From assembly GCA_964622665.1 (NCBI GenBank), contig CAZUUO010000009.1:1-25298 (forward strand): a DNA stretch of 25,298 nucleotides. The letters are read 5' to 3'. This stretch comes from CAZUUO01 sp964622665. Its GTDB lineage: Bacteria > Patescibacteriota > Patescibacteriia > Magasanikbacterales > GCA-002688135. Every line of letters starts with the position of its first letter. Position 1 is the first letter of the stretch. The notes below the pieces were generated by a model that was not told where the DNA came from, ran no database searches, and saw nothing but the letters and a program-made list of their open reading frames with translations. Shown piece by piece: positions 1 to 8,492 of the stretch. The position numbers and the translations under genes were made by a program.

Positions 1-2120
<2,120 letters not shown>

Positions 2121-2390
2121 CACTTAATAGTGCTTTTTTATATTTTTGTTCACGGCGAATCACTTTCTACAATTTAATGTAGAAAAAGAAACTTAATTTT
2201 TATTTGTGAAGATGATTCTCTTACACGTTGCGTGTTGTTGAAATCATTTGATCAATGTTTATTGATCTCTTTAATTGTTAAGGGCCGTGGTCATTTTCAG
2301 ACCTTCTGTCTTGCCCCACAAACTATTTTATGGAGAGACAGGAGGCTTGAAACTTTTTTGCGTTGAAAGGTCCTTGATTAAAGCACTGGT
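2121..2390 (-). other. 23S rRNA leader region (no coding gene)
   Basis: Roughly 265 nt between the predicted 23S transcription start (about 2384) and the mature 5' end. It holds several hairpins: a 10-bp stem 2302-2311/2336-2345 (perfect with one G-U on the plus strand, one mismatch on the minus strand), a 7-bp palindrome around 2250-2267, one at 2162-2184, and a 7-bp stem at 2118-2135 next to the rRNA. On the minus strand GGCCCTTAACAATT (2273-2286) resembles an rRNA antitermination boxA (consensus GCTCTTTAACAA). Processing and antitermination roles are inferred; the 3' trailer that would pair with this leader is outside the window. Confidence 0.55.
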
Positions 2391-2419
2391 AGTATATAAG
2401 GACTTTATCCCCCTGTCAA
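2391..2419 (-). promoter_or_regulatory. sigma70-type promoter of the 23S rRNA gene
   Basis: On the minus strand TTGACA (2414-2419, perfect -35) is followed by a 17-bp spacer and TATACT (2391-2396). Predicted start near 2384. It is one of the two strongest promoter matches in the window, as expected for rRNA. Confidence 0.85.
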
Positions 2420-2460
2420 GGGGTAATGCATTATCGAAAATATTAAAAAAGACCTTAAAA

Positions 2461-2501
2461 TGTGAATAACTTTTTATACTGCTTTACCTACCTGTGGAAA
2501 A
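2461..2501. promoter_or_regulatory. DnaA-box-like pair
   Basis: Two 9-mers match the relaxed DnaA box TTWTNCACA on the minus strand: TTATTCACA (2461-2469) and TTTTCCACA (2493-2501). They lie between the divergent promoters of the 23S gene and the 2635 gene. Binding by DnaA is inference; see the second cluster at 3642-3674. Confidence 0.4.
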
Positions 2502-2530
2502 CTCTCCACAAGGAGATAAATGTCCATTAT

Positions 2531-2560
2531 TTGACCGATACAAAACATGCGGTATATAAT
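2531..2560 (+). promoter_or_regulatory. sigma70-type promoter of the 2635 gene
   Basis: TTGACC (2531-2536), 18-bp spacer, TATAAT (2555-2560). The transcript should start near 2567, directly at a 7-bp inverted repeat (ACTTCCC ... GGGAAGT) that would fold the first 26 nt of the mRNA, followed by a run of seven G. Confidence 0.8.
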
Positions 2561-2634
2561 CTACCCACTTCCCACATCAACTACGGGAAGTTGGGGGGGT
2601 TCCAATGCAGCTAGTACTTGGAGGGAGTCAACAA

Positions 2635-3048
2635 ATGACTCCGCAAAAGCGCTCCACGCAGGGGCGCAAGATGTTCGTTGTTTCTGACTGTAAGAAAGCA
2701 CTACAAATCGCCCAAACGTACATTCAGACTGTTTCAGTAAAAAGAGGTCTTTCAGTAATTACACGCGAAGGTTTTGCAAATTCATTCCATGATTTTACGC
2801 CTGGTGATGTGGGGATTATCTCAATTGCCAATGTAAAGTCAGTAACTAAGGAGCTTGAAACGATGTTGCGCCAACTTACGGATGATGCGTACCGCAATGT
2901 GCACATCATCATTCCAGCAAGCGCAGGCCGTGAAACTCCCGTTGTGTCACACATTCGGAATTATTTCCCTACTCTCAAACCTAGTCAGCGTGTCTGGCAG
3001 GGTGTTGCAAAATTCCACCAAGAAATTACGCGTCTGATCCCCGCGTAG
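2635..3048 (+). CDS. orphan protein of unknown function (137 aa)
   Basis: I do not recognise the family. The start at 2635 is chosen because GGAGGG (2621-2626) stands 8 nt upstream; an in-frame ATG at 2605 has no clear ribosome-binding site. The protein is soluble, without signal peptide or membrane segment, and alternates predicted helices and strands, with a hydrophobic strand near residues 85-90 (HIIIPAS) that looks like the core of a small alpha/beta domain. The N-terminal dozen residues are basic and polar. It has its own promoter and terminator and is therefore a single-gene unit, lying between two clusters of DnaA-box-like sites and diverging from the 23S gene. There is no evidence for a catalytic motif. 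Confidence 0.85.
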   Translation: MTPQKRSTQGRKMFVVSDCKKALQIAQTYIQTVSVKRGLSVITREGFANSFHDFTPGDVGIISIANVKSVTKELETMLRQLTDDAYRNVHIIIPASAGRETPVVSHIRNYFPTLKPSQRVWQGVAKFHQEITRLIPA

Positions 3049-3065
3049 CATAAAAACAGCAAAAT

Positions 3066-3088
3066 AACCGCCTATGGGTGGTTTTTTT
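3066..3088 (+). terminator. intrinsic terminator of the 2635 gene
   Basis: AACCGCC / GGTGGTT 7-bp stem with TATG loop and seven T. The loop and closing pairs resemble those of the terminator at 9691-9712. Confidence 0.9.
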
Positions 3089-3094
3089 AATTAT

Positions 3095-3127
3095 AAAAAA
3101 GAAACCTCTTGTAGAGATTTCTTTTTT
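3095..3127. terminator. bidirectional terminator, mainly for the 3153-3467 gene
   Basis: GAAA-CTCT / AGAG-TTTC stem (3101-3121, one mismatch, 3-nt loop) flanked by six A on the left and six T on the right, so it can act on either strand. It lies just past the 3' end of the minus-strand gene. Confidence 0.75.
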
Positions 3128-3152
3128 ATATTTTTTAATACAAGACTTGTCA

Positions 3153-3467
3153 CTAAATACTCAGATCCATTAATGTTTCCCCTCGATCAGATATAGGCTC
3201 TAAACACTCTTGTTTTATTGCAGTATGTTGCTGGTTGATAAGAACTGAGGGATCTGATTTTTTCGGAACTTCGTGGGCTTCATTAAATCCGATTACATAA
3301 TGATTTCCATCATTTCCTTTAAATAATACAAAAACTTCTCTAGTTACACCTTCAAATTGAAAAGTTGCAACCGCTTCCTCTTTTCTACTTGTAGCAAGTT
3401 GATTAAACCAATCTTTAATCTTTTCCAATTTTCCTTCTTTTACCCTAAATATTCTTGAAAAATACAT
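3153..3467 (-). CDS. small DUF6176-like protein (104 aa)
   Basis: The frame continues upstream into the tRNA-Leu gene, so the start is placed at the internal ATG at 3467, giving a protein that begins MYFSRIFRVKEGKLEKIKDW. The pattern SRIF-x-VKEGK-x(n)-W ... TRKEEA ... VTREVFVLF ... HYVIGF resembles small ferredoxin-like alpha/beta proteins annotated DUF6176; this assignment is from memory and only moderately sure. No catalytic residues are evident. The start is 10 nt from the encoded CCA of tRNA-Leu, with no terminator and no convincing promoter between them, so the gene is probably transcribed together with the tRNA. No SD is visible. Confidence 0.75.
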   Translation of the reverse strand: MYFSRIFRVKEGKLEKIKDWFNQLATSRKEEAVATFQFEGVTREVFVLFKGNDGNHYVIGFNEAHEVPKKSDPSVLINQQHTAIKQECLEPISDRGETLMDLSI

Positions 3468-3477
3468 ACAATCTTTT

Positions 3478-3562
3478 TGGTGCCCTCGACAGGACTTGAA
3501 CCTGTACAACTTACGTTACATGCTCCTAAGGCATGCGTGTCTGCCAATTCCACCACGAGGGC
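3478..3562 (-). tRNA. tRNA-Leu(UAG)
   Basis: Acceptor GCCCTCG/CGAGGGC, anticodon loop CTTAGGA (anticodon UAG), a long variable arm as expected for leucine, T-loop TTCAAGT, and an encoded CCA (3478-3480). A possible extended -10 (TGaTGTAAT on the minus strand) lies just upstream; no good -35 is seen. Confidence 0.95.
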
Positions 3563-3641
3563 GTGCATGCATTACATCACAACATCCAAAAATTGGGAAG
3601 TTTATATTTGTATTTTGTAAAAAATAAAAGTTAATTTTTAA

Positions 3642-3674
3642 TTATCCACAACTTATCAACAAAATTGTTGATAA
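3642..3674. promoter_or_regulatory. DnaA-box-like cluster with 22-bp perfect palindrome
   Basis: A perfect DnaA box TTATCCACA (3642-3650) is followed by two one-mismatch boxes TTATCAACA (3653-3661, plus; 3666-3674, minus) that form a perfect palindrome 3653-3674. An A/T-rich tract (about 3605-3641) lies on its left. DnaA binding or an origin role is inference; no dnaA gene is in the window. Confidence 0.45.
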
Positions 3675-3699
3675 CTTAACTACAAACTTTTTAGTTGTA

Positions 3700-3708
3700 T
3701 GATATACT
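3700..3708 (+). promoter_or_regulatory. extended -10 promoter
   Basis: TGaTATACT, with no good -35. The predicted start (about 3714-3716) coincides with the first base of the folded element at 3714-3794. Confidence 0.65.
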
Positions 3709-3713
3709 ACAAA

Positions 3714-3794
3714 TGTCTCGCGTTCTTTCTGATGTTGTGGTGTCTTGCCGAGTGAATACTACTCGGCAGTCCATCACTTCATCTTTATGAGACA
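3714..3794 (+). ncRNA. putative structured RNA (leader element or small RNA)
   Basis: Nested pairing closes the whole 81 nt: TGTCTC/GAGACA (3714-3719 with 3789-3794), asymmetric loop (11 and 5 nt), GATG/CATC (3731-3734 with 3780-3783), 2x2 loop, GTGGTG/CATCAC (3737-3742 with 3772-3777), 2x2 loop, then about 9 bp up to GCCGAGT/ACTCGGC (3747-3753 with 3761-3767) with a 7-nt loop. The predicted transcript starts at its first base. I cannot match it to a known family: it lacks the SRP GGAA apical motif and is much shorter than 6S RNA. It has no U-tract behind it, so it may be the 5' leader of the lamin-tail gene rather than a free RNA. Confidence 0.5.
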
Positions 3795-3812
3795 ATATTT
3801 ACCTAGTTCTTT

Positions 3813-3862
3813 ACATTTCTAGCCAATAAAAATAACTTCTTACTTTCTTCACCTAGAAATGT
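3813..3862 (+). repeat. 10-bp inverted repeat before the lamin-tail gene
   Basis: ACATTTCTAG (3813-3822) and CTAGAAATGT (3853-3862) are perfect complements with a 30-nt pyrimidine- and A-rich loop. The right arm contains an in-frame ATG (3859) 15 nt upstream of the preferred start at 3874, so folding would occlude the initiation region. Confidence 0.5.
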
Positions 3863-3873
3863 ACTTGCTCTTT

Positions 3874-6543
3874 ATGAAGTATTCACGTGTTTCGCTCTTT
3901 GTTCTCTCAGTTCTATTAACCTCGATCTGTCGTCCAGCTCTGGCTTCCTCATCTTCCCCACCTCTTGTTATTACCGAGGTGGGTGCCTATGAGAAAAGTG
4001 GAACCGATGCTCTTGAATGGATTGAAGTTTATAATCGCAGTACTGAACCTATAGATATTACCTCATGGAAATTTCTCGAAAGTTCTGGTACCAATCTTCT
4101 CACCCATGGTATTTCAGCGACAAAAGATGGTGAGAAAAATGTTTTGCCTGGGTCATACGCTGTTATAGCTCAAAACGATGTTAACCTTAAAAATGCGTAT
4201 CCTGATTTGGCGGTCCCTGTGTTTGATAGTAGTTGGTCAACGCTATCCCTTGATGGTGAAATTATTGGGTTAAAGGATGCACTTGGTGTAATGAATACCT
4301 TTACCTATCTTGTATCTTCTCAAACGAGTGTAGAAAAAATTGATCCGACTATTGACGATACTGTTGCATCAAATTGGCGAGTGGCGCCCTACACCAATTC
4401 TTTGGGAAAGGCGGCCAGTATATCTGCAACGTCGTCTCCTGTAGCAGTGGCTCCTGTGGTAGCACCTCAAGAAGAACTCGTAGTAACTACAACTTCTACA
4501 CCAGAAATTGTTATCAACGAGGTTCCTGTGATAACAGTTCCAGAAACTACGACCGTCGCATCAACGAGTACTCCAGAAATAGTAGCGACGATGATGAGCA
4601 CTTCTACCTCTACTGTGGCTAATATACTTACAGCAACTTCCACACTAGAAGCGCCCACTGAAATTCAAACCGCCCTCGTGCAACCAAGTCCACTTCGACT
4701 TTCTGAACTCATGCCCAATCCTGATAATGAGCCTGAATGGGTTGAAGTATACAATCACTCATCCAATGCGTATGACGCGAGTGTGTGTTATTTGAAAGAT
4801 AAAACGGGAAAAGAAGTCTTGCGTGATGTACTGGCTCCTGAAAGTTATTCTGTCATTGAAGTGAAAAATATCACCCTCAATAACGCGGGCGACGAAATTA
4901 GTATCGTATGCAATGACAGTGTTGTTGATATAGTGCAATACGGCACTGTTGAGGGTACTGAAAAATCAGCAACAGCACCAACACCCAAAAAAGGACAGTC
5001 TCTTATTCGTAAAACCGAGACAGCGGTAACGTCTGCTGAATTATTCGGTGTTGGACAACCAACAAAAGGTTATGTAAATAATCTTTCCCTACTATCTCAA
5101 ACAACAGCTCCCGTTGTTTCTACGACGGTCAGCAGTGAGCCAAATACTCCAATTGCAATTGATGTTGTTATCAATGAAGTTGTCACTCAAAGCTCCAGTG
5201 ATGACGTACATGCTGAATTTATTGAGTTATATAATCGGGGTAACTTCACTACTGATTTGCGCGGATGGAAACTAACTGATGGTTCAGTTCAATACACCAT
5301 CAAAGATTCAAATGAACTTCGATTTCCTCCTGGCGCGTATTATGTGGTTAATCGTACTTCATCAACCATTGCACTTGGCCTACAAGGCACAGTAATCCTT
5401 ACCGATCCCAACTCACAAAAGATTGATGAAACAAAATTCAGTGATATGGAAGCTGACACCTCATGGTCACGCTTTGGCAATGATTGGACACTTACGTCTC
5501 TTATAACGAAAGGTACGGAAAACTCCATGAAACGTCCAAATCATGCTCCCATTGCACGATTGACCTCCGTTAAAAATGCGACAATAGGAACTGTCGTATC
5601 ATTCTCAAGTGAAGATAGTACTGACCAAGATGGCGATGTATTACAATACCTTTGGGATTTTGGTGATGGATCTCAGTCACATGATGCAAATCCAACCCAC
5701 GCCTTTACACAATCTGGTAGTTACCCGGTGACATTGACGGTACGAGATGGACAACGTAGTGCGATAGTTCAAAAGAACATCTCTATAACCAAACCAGTCA
5801 CCATTAGCACAACCTTACAAAAGCCGGTAACCACGAAACGCACAAAATCAACGATCGTTTCTTACCAGTATAACCCTGTTGATTTGGAAACCCTTGCTGA
5901 ACTACCTAACAATACCCCCGTTATCGTGGAAGGTGTTATTCATTACATCAACAAAAACTCTCGTATCCGCTCATTTTATTTAGGCAATCCGGGAATTGAA
6001 GTGCAGTTGGGTAGTGTTGTCGCTGAGTACTTGAAACTCGATGATTCTGTGAGAGTACGCGCATTGGTCAGTGTTTCTACTTCAGGCGCACGCGTGCTCA
6101 AAGTAAAAGACCTTAGCGTTATCTCATCACTGTTCCCCATTGTTCCAACTACTCTCTCACTGCAAGATGCTGGTTTACATGAAACCGATTACGTTCAAAC
6201 AACGGGAGTGATTACCGCAATTAAGGGACACGAAATCTCTCTTGAAGACGAAACCAGTACATGTAAAGTTACCTTAGTATCGCCCCCATCTACTCTAAAA
6301 ATTGGAGATGCGGTAACCGTGACTGGTAGTAGTATAAAATCGAGCAGTGCTTGTAAAATTGTTGTCACGAAACCTGAACTATTTACAGTGGTTAGTAGTG
6401 TGAACAATAACCCAAAACTTAGTGCGTATGTCCCTGTTACCGCAACAGGGGTCGGTAGTGTTGCACTTGCTGCACTCTGGAAAAAGAAAAGTTCTTTATT
6501 AACCTTTATAACCAATATATGGAAAAGAAATACGATTGCGTAG
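3874..6543 (+). CDS. secreted lamin-tail/PKD multidomain surface protein (889 aa)
   Basis: The start at 3874 gives a typical signal peptide (MKYSRVSLFVLSVLLTSIC... ending near PALA); the in-frame ATG at 3859 would add five hydrophobic residues. Neither has an SD. Domains in order: lamin-tail (LTD) domain about residues 30-140 (ITEVG ... EWIEVYNRS); Thr/Ser/Val/Pro-rich linker 185-270; second LTD 272-385 (LSELMPNPDNEPEWVEVYN); third LTD 429-545 (INEVV ... FIELYNRG); PKD domain about 552-640 (WDFGDGS); two OB-like beta segments about 668-829; and a weakly hydrophobic segment about 850-869 followed by lysines, possibly a membrane anchor. In bacteria LTD/PKD proteins are exported and often cell-surface; binding partners are unknown. 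The gene has a folded leader and no clear U-tract terminator. Confidence 0.9.
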   Translation: MKYSRVSLFVLSVLLTSICRPALASSSSPPLVITEVGAYEKSGTDALEWIEVYNRSTEPIDITSWKFLESSGTNLLTHGISATKDGEKNVLPGSYAVIAQNDVNLKNAYPDLAVPVFDSSWSTLSLDGEIIGLKDALGVMNTFTYLVSSQTSVEKIDPTIDDTVASNWRVAPYTNSLGKAASISATSSPVAVAPVVAPQEELVVTTTSTPEIVINEVPVITVPETTTVASTSTPEIVATMMSTSTSTVANILTATSTLEAPTEIQTALVQPSPLRLSELMPNPDNEPEWVEVYNHSSNAYDASVCYLKDKTGKEVLRDVLAPESYSVIEVKNITLNNAGDEISIVCNDSVVDIVQYGTVEGTEKSATAPTPKKGQSLIRKTETAVTSAELFGVGQPTKGYVNNLSLLSQTTAPVVSTTVSSEPNTPIAIDVVINEVVTQSSSDDVHAEFIELYNRGNFTTDLRGWKLTDGSVQYTIKDSNELRFPPGAYYVVNRTSSTIALGLQGTVILTDPNSQKIDETKFSDMEADTSWSRFGNDWTLTSLITKGTENSMKRPNHAPIARLTSVKNATIGTVVSFSSEDSTDQDGDVLQYLWDFGDGSQSHDANPTHAFTQSGSYPVTLTVRDGQRSAIVQKNISITKPVTISTTLQKPVTTKRTKSTIVSYQYNPVDLETLAELPNNTPVIVEGVIHYINKNSRIRSFYLGNPGIEVQLGSVVAEYLKLDDSVRVRALVSVSTSGARVLKVKDLSVISSLFPIVPTTLSLQDAGLHETDYVQTTGVITAIKGHEISLEDETSTCKVTLVSPPSTLKIGDAVTVTGSSIKSSSACKIVVTKPELFTVVSSVNNNPKLSAYVPVTATGVGSVALAALWKKKSSLLTFITNIWKRNTIA

Positions 6544-6544
6544 G

Positions 6545-6561
6545 TCGAGAACACATCTCGA
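6545..6561 (+). other. hairpin after the lamin-tail gene
   Basis: TCGAGA/TCTCGA perfect 6-bp stem with a 5-nt loop, enclosed by TAGG/CCTA (6541-6569), starting at the stop codon. No T-tract follows, so it is not a classical terminator; it could protect the 3' end of the message. Confidence 0.4.
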
Positions 6562-6601
6562 ACGGCCTAGGTCCAGCATAGAAGCTAGTGGATGAAGGCT
6601 C

Positions 6602-6630
6602 TTGCGTGCAACGCGCATACTTGTTATAGT
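6602..6630 (+). promoter_or_regulatory. tRNA-Gly promoter overlapped by a 10-bp inverted repeat
   Basis: TTGCGT (6602-6607), 17-bp spacer, TATAGT (6625-6630) with an extended -10 TG. The inverted repeat ACGCGCATAC (6611-6620) / GTGTGCGCGT (6629-6638) brackets the -10 element and could be an operator or a hairpin. Confidence 0.6.
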
Positions 6631-6646
6631 GTGCGCGTTCCTTCTT

Positions 6647-6721
6647 GCGGGTATAGTATAGTGGCTATTATGCGTCCTTGCCAAGGACGAGATAGGGGTT
6701 CGATTCCCCTTACCCGCTCCA
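6647..6721 (+). tRNA. tRNA-Gly(GCC)
   Basis: Acceptor GCGGGTA/TACCCGC, anticodon loop TTGCCAA (anticodon GCC), T-arm with TTCGATT loop, and encoded CCA (6719-6721). Complete, and immediately followed by the assembly gap. Confidence 0.95.
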
Positions 6722-6723
6722 AA

Positions 6724-6823
6724 NNNNNNNNNNNNNNNNNNNNNNNNNNNNNNNNNNNNNNNNNNNNNNNNNNNNNNNNNNNNNNNNNNNNNNNNNNNNN
6801 NNNNNNNNNNNNNNNNNNNNNNN
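6724..6823. other. assembly gap (100 N)
   Basis: Exactly 100 N, the conventional length for a gap of unknown size. The last 20 bases before it (6704-6723) and the first 20 after it (6824-6843) are identical, so the contig ends meet inside tRNA-Gly. Confidence 0.98.
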
Positions 6824-6843
6824 TTCCCCTTACCCGCTCCAAA
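6824..6843 (+). repeat. second copy of the tRNA-Gly 3' end
   Basis: Identical to 6704-6723 (end of T-loop, T-stem, acceptor, CCA). It is either the end of a second tandem tRNA-Gly whose body is in the gap, or the same tRNA written twice because two contigs overlapped and were not merged. Confidence 0.85.
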
Positions 6844-6870
6844 AAAGTCCGAATTCGTTCGGGCTTTTTT
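6844..6870 (+). terminator. tRNA-Gly terminator
   Basis: GTCCGAA (6847-6853) / TTCGGGC (6858-6864) 7-bp stem with TTCG loop followed by six T. Confidence 0.9.
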
Positions 6871-6887
6871 GTTTGGTGAAATATATG

Positions 6888-6896
6888 TGCTACACT
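6888..6896 (+). promoter_or_regulatory. extended -10 promoter of the phosphotransferase gene
   Basis: TGcTACACT with a poor -35 inside the T-tract of the tRNA terminator. The predicted start near 6903 leaves a leader of about 6 nt before ATG 6909, that is, an almost leaderless message. Confidence 0.5.
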
Positions 6897-6908
6897 TTTT
6901 ATAACTCT

Positions 6909-7718
6909 ATGAAATTAATTCGCCCACTTTCTGGTTCGTCGTCATCCGCTGTTTCTTTAGTTGCAATTGATAATCACGAGTATGTGTTAAAAACAGCAGA
7001 CATTGTCGAGATAGAAAACGAACACGAATTTAATCGTCATTTGCACCTCCACCACATCCCCTGCCTAAGAACTTTTCAAAATTCAAATCTCCAATCCAAC
7101 CAAATCTTACTTGAATACATTCCCGACTCGCCCACACTGGGTGGACATCTGACGCCCCAACGTTGTTACCAGTGGGGCGTACTCATGTCTCAACTTCATG
7201 CGATACAAGCTCCTCATGCTTCGTATTTTGATTCTACACTTCACACCATCCCATGGTCAGATTTTATTTCTCGTGAAATTCATGCCCGCTATGAAAAAGT
7301 TAAGCCCGCAAAAATACCCCAAGAATTACTCCAGCAAATAATCGCCCCTCTCATATCTCAAAAACACGACTCTTACTCTCTCCTCCACGGCGATTGCCAT
7401 AGTAACAATGTTCTTATCAGAAATAATGACCTAGTACTTTTTGATAAAGCATCTGAAATTCTGTTTGGAGATCCCGCATATGATCTTTCAATTATCGCTT
7501 TAGAATTTCCCAATGATCGTTACGCCATCTTAGATGCAGCCGAGCATACGCAAGACTCGATATATCTTCATGCTTTTATCCAGGGATATGGCCGAGATTT
7601 TACCCAAGATCCTCATTTTGATCGTTATGTTTTATTGCGATCGGTTATCCGAGAACCAAATCCATTCCAGCCCTACCTTTCTGATATAATCGATGGGCTC
7701 GTAAAAAAATTAATATGA
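6909..7718 (+). CDS. aminoglycoside-phosphotransferase-fold kinase (269 aa)
   Basis: The catalytic loop HGDCHSNN (about residues 171-178) and the metal-binding LFDKASEILFGDPAYDL segment (about 188-204) are the signature of the APH/choline-kinase-like phosphotransferase family: HGD-x3-N, the Mg-binding Asp, and the GDPAYD stretch. The N-terminal lobe is short (SGSSSSAVSLV, then YVLKTAD holding the likely ATP-contacting Lys) and the whole protein is near the family's usual 250-300 aa. Start 6909 is preferred over 6873 because the upstream part overlaps the predicted promoter and is unlike the family. The substrate is not predictable; small-molecule kinases of this fold act on aminoglycosides, homoserine, choline, methylthioribose and fructosamines. 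Its stop overlaps the start of the next gene (ATGA), so the two products are translationally coupled. Confidence 0.85.
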   Translation: MKLIRPLSGSSSSAVSLVAIDNHEYVLKTADIVEIENEHEFNRHLHLHHIPCLRTFQNSNLQSNQILLEYIPDSPTLGGHLTPQRCYQWGVLMSQLHAIQAPHASYFDSTLHTIPWSDFISREIHARYEKVKPAKIPQELLQQIIAPLISQKHDSYSLLHGDCHSNNVLIRNNDLVLFDKASEILFGDPAYDLSIIALEFPNDRYAILDAAEHTQDSIYLHAFIQGYGRDFTQDPHFDRYVLLRSVIREPNPFQPYLSDIIDGLVKKLI

Positions 7719-8131
7719 AAATAGCGATTTGTCACAGCATGCAGTTTAGTGAGCAAGCGATACAGGCAGCAGAATTTTTCAAAAAACTTGGTCATGAGGC
7801 ATACCCTTCGCAAACGTCTGTCTCTTACGTTGGACTGTCCCCCGAAGAACAAGAAACACTCAAGCTCGACCACAAATATAACCATGATGCAATTCGTGAA
7901 CATTATGATGTGATTTCTACCTGCGACGTAGTACTCGTCCTTAATCTCACCAAGCACGATATCCCTGGTTACATTGGTGGTAATGCATTTCTTGAAATGG
8001 GGTTTGCCTACATTTTGAAAAAACCAATCTATCTCTTGAACGATATCCCCGCTATTCCCTATTACCAAACTGAAATTATCGCCATGAAACCGACCATCTT
8101 GCACGGCGATCTTTCTCGTTTGTTTCAATAA
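7715..8131 (+). CDS. nucleoside 2-deoxyribosyltransferase-like protein (138 aa)
   Basis: Rossmann-like small protein: an N-terminal strand MKIAICHSM, a helix with FKKLGHEAY, the strand CDVVLVLNLTK, then GYIGGNAFLEMGFAYILKKPIYLLNDIP, which matches the G-x-E-x-G-x(2)-A-x(3)-KP pattern of the deoxyribosyltransferase / LOG-like nucleotide fold, where the Glu is the usual nucleophile. Length agrees with the family (about 140-160 aa). It overlaps the phosphotransferase gene by 4 bp, so the pair may act on one metabolite, perhaps a modified or damaged nucleoside. That role is inference; homologues in CPR and archaea are usually annotated hypothetical. Confidence 0.75.
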   Translation: MKIAICHSMQFSEQAIQAAEFFKKLGHEAYPSQTSVSYVGLSPEEQETLKLDHKYNHDAIREHYDVISTCDVVLVLNLTKHDIPGYIGGNAFLEMGFAYILKKPIYLLNDIPAIPYYQTEIIAMKPTILHGDLSRLFQ

Positions 8132-8153
8132 AAAAACCACGACGTATCGCGGT
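8130..8153 (-). terminator. terminator of the 8161-8370 gene
   Basis: ACCGCGA/TCGTGGT 7-bp stem with a 4-nt loop on the minus strand followed by seven T. It touches the stop of the plus-strand gene and may also stop that transcript weakly. Confidence 0.8.
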
Positions 8154-8160
8154 TAGACAT

Positions 8161-8370
8161 CTATGTAATTTTTCCTTGATACTCACGCGCAACAACTACT
8201 CCTTTTGGATAGCAATCTATCAACTCCCACAAATAGGCTGAATTTCTTACCAACCATCTTTGTCGCTTCACCCTCTTTAAGACAGTTGCATAACTCATTA
8301 TTACTGAGTCAAATGTGCGCATTACTTCACTACATTTTACCTCCACCAAAATAATATTTTTCATTTCCAT
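8161..8370 (-). CDS. orphan small protein (69 aa)
   Basis: Not recognised. The start at 8370 is chosen because a purine-rich AGGGGGGA stands 4-5 nt upstream on the minus strand; the ATG at 8385 would overlap it. The protein opens MEMKNIILVEVKCSEV and carries a basic, aromatic middle (VKRQRWLVRNSAYLWELI), with no signal peptide. It is a single-gene unit with its own terminator and belongs with the SD-led orphans of this window. Confidence 0.65.
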   Translation of the reverse strand: MEMKNIILVEVKCSEVMRTFDSVIMSYATVLKRVKRQRWLVRNSAYLWELIDCYPKGVVVAREYQGKIT

Positions 8371-8450
8371 GTTTTCCCCCCTCATGAGAACTGATTAAAC
8401 GGTATTCCTTTTACCCTTCACCGTCAATTATGCCCTGTGAATGCCGCCAC

Positions 8451-8479
8451 TTCACAAATTCCATAACTTTCATTATACT
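8451..8479 (+). promoter_or_regulatory. tRNA-Leu(UAA) promoter
   Basis: TTCACA (8451-8456), 17-bp spacer, TATACT (8474-8479), start about 8486. The -35 is the right arm of a 6-bp inverted repeat TGTGAA/TTCACA (8435-8456). Confidence 0.75.
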
Positions 8480-8492
8480 GCAATCAACACCT

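Noticed and set aside
3468..3509. N-terminal extension of the DUF6176-like frame into tRNA-Leu
   Set aside because: The extension would be encoded by the tRNA itself; the internal ATG at 3467 is preferred.
4374..4658. Alternative frames inside the Thr/Ser-rich linker of the lamin-tail gene
   Set aside because: They result from the repetitive codon composition of the linker; the main frame is a continuous 889-aa protein.
6592..6879. Open frames running through the tRNA-Gly and the N gap
   Set aside because: The frames are kept open only by the N run and tRNA sequence.
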